From: Nereocystis luetkeana
Taxonomy: Eukaryota; Sar; Phaeophyceae; Laminariales; Laminariaceae
Assembly (NCBI GenBank): GCA_031213475.1
Contig: JARUPZ010000025.1
Span: 4,505,980 to 4,569,979 of the forward strand
Length of the DNA: 64,000 nucleotides
Direction: 5' to 3'
Part shown: piece after piece, positions 47,440-59,518 of the stretch
How the letters are laid out: the number at the start of each line of letters is the position of its first letter
Numbering within the stretch: position 1 is the stretch's first letter
Program-made: the position numbers and the translations under genes
Notes under the pieces: model-generated
Database searches by the model: none
What the model saw: only the letters and a program-made list of their open reading frames with translations
Told to the model about the DNA's origin: nothing

Positions 47440-48726
47440 TACTACTACTGTACAGTGTAGCATTATTAGCTGCGACGCTGCCCAAATCGTCGTGAAATCC
47501 TTGCAGCTTGGCAAATGCTCGCAGCTTCGCAAATGCTCGCAGATTTTTGCGAAAACAGAGCGCAATTCGTTGGCCTGGCTCGTCCGGTAGCTACCATCGA
47601 ATCCACACCAGGGGACCTGTAGTCTTCGCGAATGGTCAAAGGGCGTTGACGTCCCCAGATGATGCACGAGGGGGTGAATATAGAGGTCAAGATCTAATCT
47701 GTTGTCGCACGGGAAACTATCGAGTATACCTAGTATGCGTTTTTAAATGCTCAAGCTGGGAGGGCGGCCGTGTTCGGCAGTCATATACTACAGCAGTTAC
47801 TGTATGTAACCGACCGCTGTCGGCGGATACAGCAGCATATCAGCCCTCTTGCACGCAATCCTGATTTCAGATGTTGAGCTTGAGCTAGGGAATCGTTGTC
47901 CTCTGGCGAACTGAGAAGGGTGCCCTATTGATAGTGTAGATGTTTTCCCATTATTTCCTTTAGGCGGCGAGCGCCTATTCTTAGGTTGAACGTTTTTTTT
48001 ATAATAATAGGGAAATATTTTTTCTACGCTCTTATTAATAGATTTCCTCGGGTCTTAAAGACTTGTTTCGTGCGAGAGGACCGATGCTCACCGCCTGTAG
48101 CTCGAACAACCGGCAAACAAGGTACGCACGAGTACTCGTTCGCCGCCGGTTACAGAATAAAAAGAACGCGAGATAACTAACTCTACACGCAGCCCAGCGG
48201 GAACGAGTTTCCGAGGCGATTTTCTCCGAAGCAAGGGGGGCCCCCAGACACGACTAAAATGTTGTTTTTCGCAAAACCGCGTTGGAAATACTTCCTCCAT
48301 GAACGCGTATTGCTCGGCGTTTGCACCCTTCCTTCCCCGTTCTCGAAAAAAAGCAAAACAGCTTCAGGAGCTAAATTATGTCCGACGGGGTGTGGCAGCA
48401 TGCGTGCTACTCACCAGTGCAACGGAAACGGCTGTCCCGCACCCTAACTAGACTGAATGTGGGAAACCGCTCACTTCGCCTGACGCGGATTGTCCGTCGC
48501 TTTGGAGGGGAGAGTCATGCCACCCTAACACGTTGGGCTAACCCGCGCTTTCATCCAAATAAATGGGAGAGTTTTTTTAGTTGCCACAGATTCTAGAAGG
48601 CGAGCTTCGTTTCCTACATTTTATTTTCTGTGTTATTGGATATGTTGAAAAAAAGATAGTCTTGACGCTTCAGTTTAGATGTCTTGCATGTATGTGCCTG
48701 GTGCTTTTTTACTTGGCTGTTGCTAC

Positions 48727-48785
48727 TATAGCAGCACTAGCAGCAGCAGCAGCAGAGGCAGCAGCAGCAGCAGCAGCAGCAGCAA
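48727..48785. repeat. AGC trinucleotide microsatellite
   Basis: A run of AGCAGC triplets with a few interruptions. Confidence 0.9.
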
Positions 48786-48906
48786 GACCACCAGAAGAAT
48801 CACGTGCAACTGTTTCCAAGTAGAAAGTGCCCGAAGCTGATGCCGGCCGCTCTTTTCTGACACCAAACCTGTATGAAAGCTACTACTACAACTACTACTA
48901 CTACTA

Positions 48907-49011
48907 TTACGGGGGACCATAGTTAATAGGACCTATGGTATACATAAAAACTTATATATTTAACCATTTGTACTAACAATATTTGGTCCTATTAACTATG
49001 GTCCCCCGTAA
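48907..49011 (-). mobile_element. Family A MITE, copy 10
   Basis: Complete copy with perfect inverted ends, inserted inside a CTA-triplet repeat. The CTACTACTA on the left and TACTACTAC on the right show that the target TA was duplicated. Confidence 0.92.
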
Positions 49012-49639
49012 TACTACTACTACTACTACTGTTGATGCTGTAGGTGAAAGGCATTCTATACATACGGAGAGAAGGGAAGAAAACGAGGCAGGGGTCGCGC
49101 TGGGTTTTAGTACTCGCGGCGGGGTAAGCTCCTACAATTAATTAGACTATTATTATTCAGAACGAAACTCGTAATACAACAAGCTATGAGACAACTAACT
49201 GCAAACACAGCAACCTCGGGCAGACAGCTGCAAATAAGATAGTCACTACAATTAATTGGCATCCTATTCGAGTAGACAACCATTGTATGTACAGCACGTG
49301 AAGATAGATGTACGTACAACGGTCAACCCTTCCTTGTCTTTCCGCTGCCTAGAACGATCCTGGGAAGTCCACGCTGGTGCCGAGGGCAGGCAGACCAGAC
49401 AGATCAACACAATCGATGCGATAATTTCACTTCGTTGCGCCCTCCTCTCACCTTTCCAAAGCAGGCGACGTGTGGTTTTCTCTGTGCGACTGAACGGGGG
49501 TGGTGCTGATGATGGTGACGGTTGTGGTTGTGATTTGTGCAATGGTTGGCGAATGTGGACTGACAAGCGAGGGTGGGGGCTTTCCAGACAGAGCTCCAAA
49601 GCTTCCATGTATGTCTGAGAACAAAATCAGTTTACTCTC

Positions 49640-50410
49640 CCATCCGCCATTAAGTCGGAACATTATATTCTCAGAACGTTCCCTGGGTAGGGCACCGCCG
49701 CGTCGAAACTTGAAAAGCGGAATAGGGATATCATCAAAAATATGCGTGGATGTGGGATTAGAAAACATTCTTCCTTACCGTAGCTTAATTGAATGAACGT
49801 GATGTTCATTTATTTACGATCCAAATATTTCCTATGTTTTTTATCTTCTTTCAACTGAACTCTCCGATCGCCCACCCGGCGATCGAAAACATACCTGCTA
49901 CGCATAAGTCTGCACACCAGAATTTTTTCCGAGATAAACGAAGGCCAGTCGAGCAGAACCATCACCATTTCGGAACGTTCCGGAGGCGGAGAGCCGCCGC
50001 GTCGAAACTTGAAAACTGGAATCGGGATCTCATCAAAATAGGTTTGATGGATTTAGGACTAGAAAGCAATATCCCTGAAAACATTATTATGGATTTTTGT
50101 TTCAACTGTTCATCTCTGATCTAAATGTATCCGTCAGAGACTCCGCCCCCAAAAATGGATTTGGGGGTCAAAGGGCGTCACCAAGCTAGCTGCTGATGTA
50201 TGACATATCTATATATTTGGAACGTTCCTGGGGTGGAAACCCGCCGCGTCGAATCGTGAAAGCTTAATTTGGCATCTTAATCTCATGAAAATGTGAAAGG
50301 ATTCAGGATTTCGAAAGCAAAATCCAAGAAAAACATATGTTGGAAGAAATTGGTGTTCATGCATTATCTATAAATATCTCCGCTATAGACCCCGCACACC
50401 CTAGAAACGG
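49640..50410. repeat. Three diverged tandem copies of a repeat of about 270-290 bp
   Basis: Each unit has a GAACGTTCC core, then CCGCCGCGTCGAAACTTGAA, then a CATCAAAAATATG-like segment and TTAGGACTAGAAAGCA. Core starts are near 49674, 49972 and 50219. The third copy is the most diverged. No coding capacity found. Confidence 0.75.
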
Positions 50411-50515
50411 TGCGGTGAGTGTGCGTGAGATTTAACCCGCAAAATATCACACACACCCTCTGGAAAAAGTTTTCAAGCCGAGCTTCTCTGGAACAAGGGG
50501 GGGAAGGGGATCACA

Positions 50516-50577
50516 CAACAGCAACAACAACAACAACAGCAACAACAGCAACAACAACAACAACAACAACAACAACG
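50516..50577. repeat. (CAA)n microsatellite
   Basis: A run of CAACAACAACAG-type triplets. Confidence 0.92.
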
Positions 50578-50934
50578 ACGACGCTTTGGAAAAACCGCGT
50601 CGAGACCTCTCCATAGACGCACGTTCATTTATCGTAAAGAGTCAATGTGCCCGTTAATAGTCCGCAATCCAGGGTGCTCGGTGAGTTTACGTAAGATATA
50701 ACGCGCAAGATAGCATTACACCCCACCAGTGTCGGTGAGGGGTGAATTTTCCTCAGGTAGCTGTTTTCGCGCTCTGATGACTTGGAGGGTCTTACATGCG
50801 CGGCCCAATGAGCCTACGAAGAGAGTTTCCGAAGCCACAGCATGCCGACCCGGCCGAATCAGCCCAGAATGATCTCAAAGAAGGGGCACACAAACTGGAA
50901 CTAACTGGTGGCTTTTGGAAAAGACCCGTCGAGG

Positions 50935-51303
50935 GAGGCGTTCTACGGTGGTGGTAGAGGTTCACCCTAAATTTTCTGAGCTACTTACTCACTTGAAGAG
51001 CTCCATACCTCACCCGAAAACTGACTTCAGGCAAAAAAACAAATTGCAGCCCGATGTATAATCCCACGGCCCAAATATACAAAAAACGTTTTTTTTTTCG
51101 AAACAGGAATAATAGCATTCCGAATATTTTAGGTTGAGGAGCCCCGTCATTTATCCCCTTTAGAACCGCAGTCCCATTTTGGGGACAAACCAGTCAAATT
51201 TCAAGTAGTTTGTCCCCAAAACGGGACTGCGGTTCTAAAGGGGTTTAAGAAAGATTTTAGCTGAAATGTTGATACCTCTATTATTATCGTAGCATGCGTC
51301 GAG
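50935..51303 (+). mobile_element. Family D MITE, copy 4, carrying a nested family B MITE
   Basis: Starts GAGGCGTTCTACGGTGGTGG and ends ATTATCGTAGCATGCGTC. Interior CTCCATACCTCACCCGAAAA and CCCGATGTATAATCCCACGG match the family. A full family B element interrupts it at 51152-51246, so B inserted later. Confidence 0.82.
51152..51246. mobile_element. Family B MITE, copy 8, nested in family D
   Basis: ATCCCCTTTAGAACCGCAGT pairs with ACTGCGGTTCTAAAGGGGTT, a nearly perfect palindrome. Among the best preserved copies in the window. Confidence 0.9.
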
Positions 51304-51310
51304 AATCTTC

Positions 51311-51530
51311 GGCGCGTTCTACGTTAGAGGTGCTGATAGCAAAGATCCGCTCGAAAAAAAAGTTAACGACGGGGCGTCTTGACCCCATAATTGTCGGAAT
51401 GAAAATCTTGTCTCGAAAAACGACGTACTAGTTGTATACTTGGGCCATGGGACTATTCATCGGGAGGCAGTTTTTGGATGACGTGGGAAGCCTAAAAAGG
51501 ATAGAGTGAACCTCTATCGTAGAACGCCTC
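51311..51530 (-). mobile_element. Family D MITE, copy 5, internally deleted
   Basis: Starts GGCGCGTTCTACGTTAGAGG and ends CCTCTATCGTAGAACGCCTC. Contains GGGCCATGGGACTATTCATC. The GAGCTCC block is missing. Confidence 0.8.
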
Positions 51531-51643
51531 CTTCTATATACGAGGGATCATTCCACTCCAGAGTGTTTTAACAGCCTGTTTTACTCGAGTGTAAACCACG
51601 GGGCTGGATTTTGGGCTGTAAATATGAGCTAATAATAACGTGG

Positions 51644-51779
51644 GAACAACAGCAACAACAACACAACTACAACCCTAACAACAACAACAACAACAACAAT
51701 AACAACAGCAACATCAACAATAACAACAACAGCAACAACAACAACTACAACAACAACAACAACAACAACAACAACATCT

Positions 51780-51836
<57 letters not shown>
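51644..51836. repeat. Long imperfect (AAC)n microsatellite
   Basis: About 190 bp of AAC triplets with TAC, ATC and AGC interruptions. Confidence 0.93.
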
Positions 51837-52145
51837 TTCGTCTGCAGACGTACATCATTTCATTTTCAAAATAAGCCCGCTATGGGTCCGTACCCCAAGT
51901 TGTAAGGTGAGCGATGAGAGTGTACGTAACGACCGAAGGTAAGCCATCCCTCTGGGAGGAATCTATGAGAGGATTATCCCGAAAGCAAGGGAGGGCTCAC
52001 CCAACGAAAAGCATGTCTTTGACGCCGAAGCCCTTTTCTATAGACAGACGCGTATTCTCGTACCATGTGTGTGAAATAGTTGTACCCGCTATCAGTCCCC
52101 GCACACCAAGTTGTGTCACGAGCGTGTGCGTGTGTTGTGTTCACC

Positions 52146-52240
52146 TTAACCCCCTTAGGGCCGCAGTCTCGTTTTGGGGGCAAAATACTTGAAATTTGAC
52201 TGGTCTCTCCCCAAAACGGGACTGCGGTTCTAAAACCGTT
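52146..52240. mobile_element. Family B MITE, copy 9
   Basis: TTAACCCCCTTAGGGCCGCA pairs with TGCGGTTCTAAAACCGTT. Confidence 0.82.
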
Positions 52241-52490
52241 CTTTCTACCCAGCTTCGTCAGACCACCCAGCGCCCGTCCTGATTCATTTTCCTACTGAGA
52301 TACAAATTTTGTGGCCAGACTGTGAAACAGATAGATAGATGAACACAACAAAATGAGTGTATACGTAAGGTGCAACGCGCAACATAGCACCGTTCTCGTA
52401 TAACCACAAACACTCGCTGAAGGTTTGGAGGCGTGACCACACCCACCCGTCCATAGGATAAATTTCCAGAGCCGACTTCACCCAAAGCTA

Positions 52491-52595
52491 TTACGGGGGA
52501 CCATAGTTAATAGGACCAAATAGTGTTAGTAAAAAGGGTTACATATACAGGGTTTTATGTGCACCATAGGTCCTATTAACTATGCCCCCCCGTAA
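52491..52595 (+). mobile_element. Family A MITE, copy 11
   Basis: TTACGGGGGACCATAGTTAA to AACTATGCCCCCCCGTAA, flanked by TA. Confidence 0.9.
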
Positions 52596-52656
52596 TAGGG
52601 GGGGAGCATACACAAAAAAAGAAAGAAAGTGGTGTTTTTTTTTTTCATAATAACTA

Positions 52657-52761
52657 TTACGGGGGACCATAGTTAATAGGACCTATGGTATACATAAAAA
52701 CCTATATATTTACCCATTTTTACTAACAATATTTGGTCCTATTAACTATGGACCCCCGTAA
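52657..52761 (-). mobile_element. Family A MITE, copy 12
   Basis: Complete copy flanked by TA, in opposite orientation to copy 11 and only 61 bp away. The two together form a larger inverted pair. Confidence 0.92.
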
Positions 52762-53094
52762 TAGTAACTCGCTGAGGTCTTCCCATAGTACCTGGTAGGT
52801 ACTATGCCAGTCTAGAGCTTGGTCTGGCCTGTCTGTCCTGTCGCCGTGGACCAGAGTTTTTTCGTCGATCACTCAATGTGCGAACAACCAACAACAAAGA
52901 TGGGCGCGCGTCATCAAGTCACGTCGTGGTCTAGTTTAAATATATATATGCCCGCTACACCGGCGAGGTTACGTGAGATATAAGACGCAAGACAGTATTA
53001 ATAACAACAATAATACAAGTAAGTATTAATAGTCCCTTCTGGGTGTGAATCTTGGAGCGGGTTTCCCTCAATAATTCAATCAAAGACGCTTCCT

Positions 53095-53350
53095 ACGATA
53101 GAGGAGGCATGTTTCCGCTAAATAAAATGATTCTGAAATGACGGGGCTCCTTGACCCCAATATAGGGTTTCAAAAAATGGCGTTTTTGTATACCTGGTAC
53201 CAGTACTTATTACGAGGCCATGGGATTATTCATCGGGATGCGAGTTGATGTTTGCTGAAGTCAGTTTTCGGGTGAGGTGTGGAGCTCCTCAAGTGAAGAA
53301 GGGCCTCTGAAAAATTAGGATGAGCATTCGTCTCTGTCGTAGAACGCCTC
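53095..53350 (-). mobile_element. Family D MITE, copy 6, with a footprint insertion
   Basis: Starts GACGCTTCCTACGATAGAGG and ends TCTGTCGTAGAACGCCTC. At 53191 the family sequence GTATA is followed by CCTGGTACCAGTA, absent from other D copies, for example GTATACTTGGGCC at 51435-51447. Confidence 0.85.
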
Positions 53351-54275
53351 GAAAGCGAGGAGGGAATGCACGTACATACAGCGAAAATTGGTGGTGTTTT
53401 CAGAAAGAAGTCGTCTATTATAGGCCTCTCCACAGGTAGGTATTGTTTTGTTCTACTCTGGAGTTTGCTTCAGCCTGCCCTGTGACCACGGCCGGGAATA
53501 TTTGGCGGTGAACAGCAACACAGATACTGGTTCGTTTTAAGATCTACGAATACCCGCTGTGAGCCCTCACACCAATATTGTGCGGTAGGGCCACGTAAGA
53601 TATAGCGCGCAACAAGAGAATAGCACACCCCTCCCTCTGGGGTGAGTTTCAGAGCGAATTTTCCTCCAAGGTAACGGCGGCTTACAGGGGGGGTATACAC
53701 AGCGAACGTTAACGTTGTGCTGCTTCGGGTAGATAGAGCTTTCTCAAGACGCTTGCATAGAAACGCATTGACGATCGCTGTGCGTTTGCTCTCTCTCGCA
53801 ATATCCACGCCGCTGTCGAGGTATTAATTAATTATATCCGTGTTGCATGTATGTGTTTGTATGTATACATACTACGCGGAATGAATGTGTTAAGTTAGTA
53901 GTCGTACTGCTTTTATGCCGCACTGTTGCACCGCAAACAAACGCCTGTCACGGTAGTAGTGGTGCACTGAATGTTGCTATGAAAGGATCCTCCTCCTCAC
54001 TTCAGGAGAGCTCTCCATCAGATGATCTCCACGCAAAAAACGCTGACGACAACACAAAATACTACATCATCAAGGCGAGCGAGTGTCATAATTACCAGTC
54101 CATGTATTCCTGCCGCCAATGGTACTCCAACGATAAGCCATAGTAGTATGAGAAGGAAGGAGCAAATACAGCAAAAAAAAAAGAGTAGACAAGCTGAAAG
54201 TTGGCACGGAAGGGAGGTAGACTTGGTGCATGGGTTTCCTCTTGTTTCCGAGGTTTTCTTATTCTTTCGGGAAAG

Positions 54276-54352
54276 TTATGAGTGATCCATGTTGTTGAAG
54301 ATCATGCTGCACATTATTGTCGGATGGCAAGAGAAATAATAATAGTATCGGG
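54276..54352. repeat. Dispersed repeat, partner of 46726-46802
   Basis: ATGAGTGATCCATGTTGTTG, then AAGATCATGCTGCACAT, then GTCGGATGGCAAGAGAAATA. Confidence 0.75.
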
Positions 54353-54399
54353 TAGCGCTTTTTGGTTAATAATAGGTGTCACTGGGACTGACGGGACCC

Positions 54400-54497
54400 C
54401 TCAACGCTTTCAGGAAAACTGTCCCGTTTTCGGGGCTACTTGAAATAAATGTGAGTGCTTTGCCCCCTTAACAGGGCAGCAGTTCTAAAAGGATTAA
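54400..54497. mobile_element. Family B MITE, copy 10 (diverged)
   Basis: CTCAACGCTTTCAGGAAAAC pairs loosely with GCAGCAGTTCTAAAAGGATT. The centre keeps CTGTCCCGTTTTCGGGG. Confidence 0.65.
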
Positions 54498-54615
54498 TAA
54501 CCCGATATCGTTTGACTGTGATGCCAGTCAGTGAGTGGTGTTTTGCCGTGCAAATTCATTCGTGATAAGCTCTGATCTGGCTGGAGGCGTTAGGGTTACT
54601 TTCCGGGTTGCCACC

Positions 54616-54713
54616 TTAACCGCTTTAGCACCGCACTCTCCTATGTGGGGACAAAGTACTCTAATTATAAGTAGTTTGTCCCCAAAACGGGACTGGGGTC
54701 CTAAGAGGGTTAA
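54616..54713. mobile_element. Family B MITE, subfamily 2, copy 11
   Basis: TTAACCGCTTTAGCACCGCA pairs with GGGGTCCTAAGAGGGTTAA. Both TTAA flanks are intact. Confidence 0.87.
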
Positions 54714-55790
54714 GGGGATGCTGGCACGCTCAGGAATGCGTCGTTAACTACCCGCGCGTAGGTGTTCCGGCAACATTTACATACGGCTTGGAATTAGAGG
54801 AAGGGATTTGCAACCAAGATCCGTATTTATTTCGGGGTTTTAGAATGGTTGACGCAATTATACGAGAATCCTGAGTTTTTTAGCCCATTTTTGCACGTTT
54901 TTGGGCCGAATAACTTACTACCCATCATGGGATGGTGGTTTTGCGCCAGCCAGCACCTTCGGCGACGACTGCCTAACAGCCACATCAGCCTGGAGAGCAG
55001 CAACCTTCTAGTGAAAGTCGATTCTTCATCGGTGACGTGGTCAGTGTGCTATGCTCCCTCGCGTGAAATAAAATGAAGCATTTTAGCGTTTGTTTGGGCG
55101 AGTTTTTTGCGCTGCTCGGTCGCGACGTCGGACTCACGAAAACACCTTTCGAGTCGTCTCTCGCTTCCTACAATTAATTGCGGCCTGGCGCACCCGACGC
55201 CCTCGCAGATCAATTTCCTGTGAAGAGTTGCAGCCGTCCGCAAGTGAAGTTCGAACGTTCAGTTAGTTGAGGGTTGTTGTCTCTTTTTTTTTTGCACCCC
55301 AAATTTCGGCCAATTTCGACCACTACTGGAGCACCTCTCGGTCGAGGTGTAGGGGTCTCCGTCGAAAACCTGCGGGGGATCAATCAAGAGAGAAATACAA
55401 GCTGCGGTGTGATGAACCTCTAGCAAGTCGCCGTCGCTATCCGGTGAGTACGGGCCAGCCTACCAGGTACGTTCTAAACGCAGCTAGATAAGATAGCGAT
55501 GTTTTGTTTTATTATGTTCCGATGAAACATCTAGGGATTATTAGAGAGACCGGAAACCCGGGAACCAGGGGACGCTTGGGTGCCACAGCATCCCCTAAAG
55601 CAAGTTTCTACATCCGTTTGTGGACGAAATACTGATAGTATCGAGATCCTTGAAGTGAGAAGGCAAACAAGGCGCCGTCTCTACCGTGGCACGCTTCACT
55701 GGGGGGGGGGGGGGGGGGGTCACGGCTTTTAGTAGCCTCGTCAGACGCGGGTTACGGCAGGCGTAGGGTAGTACTTTTCGGCTAAGACAA
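54714..55790. other. Non-coding stretch, nothing recognised
   Basis: Short open frames only, none recognisable. Contains one TACCAGGTA 9-mer at 55461 and a G tract near 55700-55719. Confidence 0.4.
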
Positions 55791-55794
55791 CGTT

Positions 55795-55985
55795 TGCGAA
55801 ATGACGGGGAAAATTTCTCTAGACCCAAACCGTCAGAACGTTTTACCTTTTTTTTTTGGCGATAGTAGCCCTTCTACGCATGTGTGAAGGCCATGGGATT
55901 GTTCATCGGGGTGCACTTTTGAATTTGGTTATCAAAATCAGCGCTTTCTTGGTTGGAATAGAGCTCCTCAAACTGGGAACCCCGG
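55795..55985 (-). mobile_element. Family D MITE fragment, copy 7
   Basis: Contains GCCATGGGATTGTTCATCGG and AATAGAGCTCCTCAAACTGG, in family order. One terminus is missing; a family E G tract abuts the fragment. Confidence 0.7.
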
Positions 55986-56001
55986 AGGAGGCGGAGGCGG
56001 A

Positions 56002-56232
56002 GGGGGGGGGGGGGGGGGGGGGGGGGGTACTCGATAGGAGATATGTACTCGATATCATGCATGGCCGTAGTCGTATGACCGTAGAACCTCGCATCCCTAC
56101 AATGCCGGGACGGAGCATGTCGGGTTTTCACCGACCAGGCAACAGACATTGCCTGCACCAAGCGCGAAGTGCGGTGATGTGCCTGGCGAGTCGCATGAAG
56201 AGTGAGCTGCATCCTACTAAGAACCGTTTTTG
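56002..56232 (-). repeat. Family E repeat with poly(G)/(C) end, copy 6 (longest)
   Basis: A G tract (56002-56027), then TACTCGATAGGAGATATGTA, CATGGCCGTAGTCGTATGAC, ATGCCGGGACGGAGCATGTC, and a distal part ending GAGTGAGCTGCATCCTACTA. About 230 bp, the fullest copy. Confidence 0.85.
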
Positions 56233-56271
56233 AGGCGGACTTGCATATATATGGATGCCAGCTTCAATGAG

Positions 56272-56273
<2 letters not shown>

Positions 56274-56318
<45 letters not shown>
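56274..56318. repeat. Poly(G) tract, 45 bases
   Basis: Uninterrupted G run, the longest in the window. It is followed by TGCACCTCTTATGG and no family E sequence, so it may be the remnant of another element's tail. Confidence 0.95.
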
Positions 56319-56319
<1 letters not shown>

Positions 56320-57710
56320 GCACCTCTTATGGAGTGTGCGTCCCCGTTAGCCAGAAACGGTATTTGATAAAACGGTGTACCTATGTATCACCATCTGGAC
56401 GCACAGTTCCCTGGACACAGTTGCCTGGACACAGTTGTCTGCGTTGCACAATGGAGGCGAAAGAGGAAAAGTTGTACCAGAATTGCATTCAGCACTGTAG
56501 CAGCAAACCCCACAACAAGGTGTCGTCGACAAGGGCTCAATTCGGCATGCCAAAGACGCGCTACGTTGTTCTTCAATCTCTCCTCCGTGATTGGTCAACG
56601 CGCACACTGAAAAAAATAAAATGTGGAGTGGGGCGGGGCGGGGGGGGAGGAGCAACCTGTGCCGTTGATCACCTACCAGGTACATACTAATCTGCCGTGC
56701 TACGAGATGTGGTTGTGCAGGATCTGTACGTTACACACCCGGCCCAAAGCAACACATCCTGGAACAAGCCGGTTTTACGGCTCTCTCCCGCTACCGAAAA
56801 GGAATGAATGTTCATGTCCTATTCCCTGAAAAAGACTTAGCGGGTAGATCGTAGAAAGTGGAAATAGAGCACCTATCCTCGATGTGCGGAGACAGTCGAC
56901 CCCCGGACCCCTTGCTCGAATACACCTTGAGACGTTGACGCATTTGTCGTCACGAAACGTCAAGAGGGCATGAACAAACATTCGTGCACGTATACCTAGC
57001 ACTGCGGGGCAACCAAATACTTGCGCACACAACGTCGACGCGTTGCTTGAAAATGCGAAAGCATGACGAGGTCGAAGATTACCCAAGAGGGAGGAGAGAG
57101 AGCAGCGCGCTTGCGAGCAACACCTCCGAGGCCCACATGGTGGGCGTCCACGCCTAGCGTTGCTGCCCGTAAAACGTCTGCACGGTGGTACCCAGCAGCG
57201 ACTTGGAGGCAGGGAGACGGCGGTGTACTTTAACGTGCATGCCGACGACGCCATGGCGCACGTCCATACCAAGCGTTGCTCCCATGACTCCTCCCCACAT
57301 TTCAAGCTGTGTATCCTCGTTCGAATTTTATGCGAGCGTCAACACACGTGTGTCATGTTTACATTCCAATTATTTTTTCACAGGCCTAAGCGTAGAAAAA
57401 AGCCGTTTGGGAACCCCCCCCCGGGGGATACCGACTATAACAATGATTATACCCATAGTTGTATCAACCGTTCTACGAGCAGCGTGAGGGCCCGGAAATT
57501 TGGGTGGATGATCCTGCTTCGCCCGCCCCGTATGAGCCCGTTTCGTTCATAAACCCGGACGCCAACTTCCAATCACGCCCCAGTTCAACCACGAAATGGC
57601 CGTCGCTGCACAATCGTCACTTTCAACGATCAACGTTTATTTCCCTTCTGAAGTAAAAAAAGGGTCAAGCGCGCGTTATTGTGTTCCTGTTTCTGTTATT
57701 TCTTCCACAC

Positions 57711-57811
57711 GGTCTTTAGGACTGCAGTCAGTCCCGGTTTAGGGGATAAACTGCTCAGAATTTGGAGTCAATAGTTCCGTCATAAACGGCACTGCCGCAA
57801 GCCCTGAAGGG
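57711..57811. mobile_element. Family B MITE, copy 12 (highly diverged)
   Basis: GGTCTTTAGGACTGCAGTCA against ACTGCCGCAAGCCCTGAAGG. Order and spacing fit the family, but many positions have changed. Confidence 0.55.
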
Positions 57812-58535
57812 GTCAACGCCGTCTTTGTTTTTTTTCGGGGGGGGGTGAGGTACATACAAGATATGCTCATAAGTGAGGACCCGCCAGAAAACGAAGCAGC
57901 GGGTGCAGTCCCCTACCGTAGCATGCGTGCTACGGTGCGGCTACTCTCTGGCTCCTCTCGCCTGAGGTACTGGAGGAGCTCCATACCCCCCCCAAGAGTC
58001 CTACGTACCTGGTAGTTTTATATGGTAGGTTACTTGTCTCTGGGTCTCACGAATGGGTTACTCCCACTACTACCGTTCTCCTCGGCCTGCCTGGGTGCTG
58101 CCTGACTCAATATATATGCACGGCACAAATGGACTAAACCGGGTGATACTTCCTCGGTGGCGGGCGCCCGTCGATCCCAGTGACATTTTGGGTAAAAAAT
58201 ACGCGACCTCAAGGCCGTACACGTCGCACGATTCCGGTAGCATGCGTCGAAGAAGCCGTCTGACTTAAAGTATTTTCCGAGGCCTGCTCGCTATCAAGAG
58301 GCCGCCACACGCCTTACCCGCAAAAAAAAACAAAACTGATCTTCGACTAAACTGCTGTTGTAGGGGCTTAAATTCCCGATACCCGGGCGAATGGGATCCC
58401 ATGGCCTACGTAGTAGGGGGTAGTATAGGACGAAACACAGTGCGCATCGTCACATGCGGGACTTATCTCAAGCCCTACGGTAGTAGGCCCTCGATTGAGG
58501 ACCGCGCCATCAGTCTGAAGTGCCGCAAAGGGCGC

Positions 58536-58908
58536 TAAGACGCATGCTACAGCGGAGTTGCGTCATTTGTTTTCGGAGGCATCTCACATAAATAAGGGAG
58601 CTCCATACCTGATCCGAAAACCGACATCTTCGAGAATCAAATGGCCTCCCGATGGATAATCCCATGGCCCAAGTGTTCAAGAACAAATCGTTTTTCGAAA
58701 CATGAATGGCATTCCAACGATTTTGGGTCAAGGAGCTCCGTCATTCCATTTTCAATAAACGACGGAAATGCTCTACCTCTATTATGGGGGACCATAGTTA
58801 ATAGGACCAAATATCGTTAGTAAAAGTGGTAAAATATATAGGTTGTTATGTATACCATAGGTCCTATTAACTATGGTCCCCCGTAATATGATATCGTAGA
58901 ACGTGTCT
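58536..58908 (+). mobile_element. Family D MITE, copy 8, carrying a nested family A MITE
   Basis: Interior CTCCATACCTGATCCGAAAA and CCCGATGGATAATCCCATGG match the family. The right terminus TATCGTAGAACGTGTC follows directly after a complete family A copy at 58782-58886, so A inserted into D. Confidence 0.8.
58782..58886 (+). mobile_element. Family A MITE, copy 13, nested in family D
   Basis: TTATGGGGGACCATAGTTAA to AACTATGGTCCCCCGTAA, flanked by TA. Confidence 0.9.
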
Positions 58909-59455
58909 TACTAGACTCCACCAAAATATGGGAGTAGTTGCGATCGTTTTTGGTTTTTAGTGCTCGTTTCCTCGGCAAGGGAAAGAATGTGACAAACGTC
59001 GAATATTTGTATTCTCGGAAGGGAAAGGCTCCAACGACACGGAGAATATGTTCCGCACAACGCTGTGTTTTGTTGTTTCGGTGTTCGAGAAACCTTCACG
59101 TGACTGGAAAAAATTGGAACCCTGGAAAAACGAATGCATTCCCGGTGCGAACCTATCACTTTTTTTTACGATATGTCGGGCCAAACACACTGGGGACCAG
59201 AGTGAATTGTAGAGCAGGGCAAGCGTTGCCCTGCCGTTCCCTAGGTGTTATCATTCGCTACTAGGTTGGACGGGGGTATGGAAATTTCAGGGATTGGCCG
59301 GGCCCAGAAACGTGGCCAAAAAGCAGGAACGATACGTTCGCAAAGACGTCGGCCAGAAACAATAGCAACACGTGCGTTTGGGGTAGGAGCGAAAAAAAGC
59401 AGCAGCGATACCACAACGCTATACTGCAGAGGTCATATGTCGGGCCGAGCACACT

Positions 59456-59518
59456 TATCCGGGGGGGCATATTAAACAAGACCTACGGTACACACTAAAA
59501 CCCGTATATTTACCTATC
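59456..59518 (-). mobile_element. Family A MITE, copy 14, truncated
   Basis: Keeps the left half only: CCGGGGGGGCATATTAAACA, then GACCTACGGTACACAC and CCCGTATATTTACC. The right inverted repeat is lost. Confidence 0.7.

Larger units (their letters stand above)
50400..53660. repeat. Scattered short repeat with a TACGTAAGATATAACGCGCA core
   Basis: Blocks resembling GAGTTTACGTAAGATATAAC then GCGCAAGATAGCA recur near 50420, 50690, 52365, 52970 and 53587, usually followed by CACACCCCTCCCTCTGG-like text. They look like remnants of one repeat family. Boundaries are uncertain. Confidence 0.5.

Noticed and set aside
51611-51874. Open frame rich in Asn
   Set aside because: It is the translation of an AAC microsatellite and has no flanking protein-like sequence.
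57160-57320. Possible short exon on either strand
   Set aside because: Both strands give passable peptides, but I could not find consistent splice sites or a family match.
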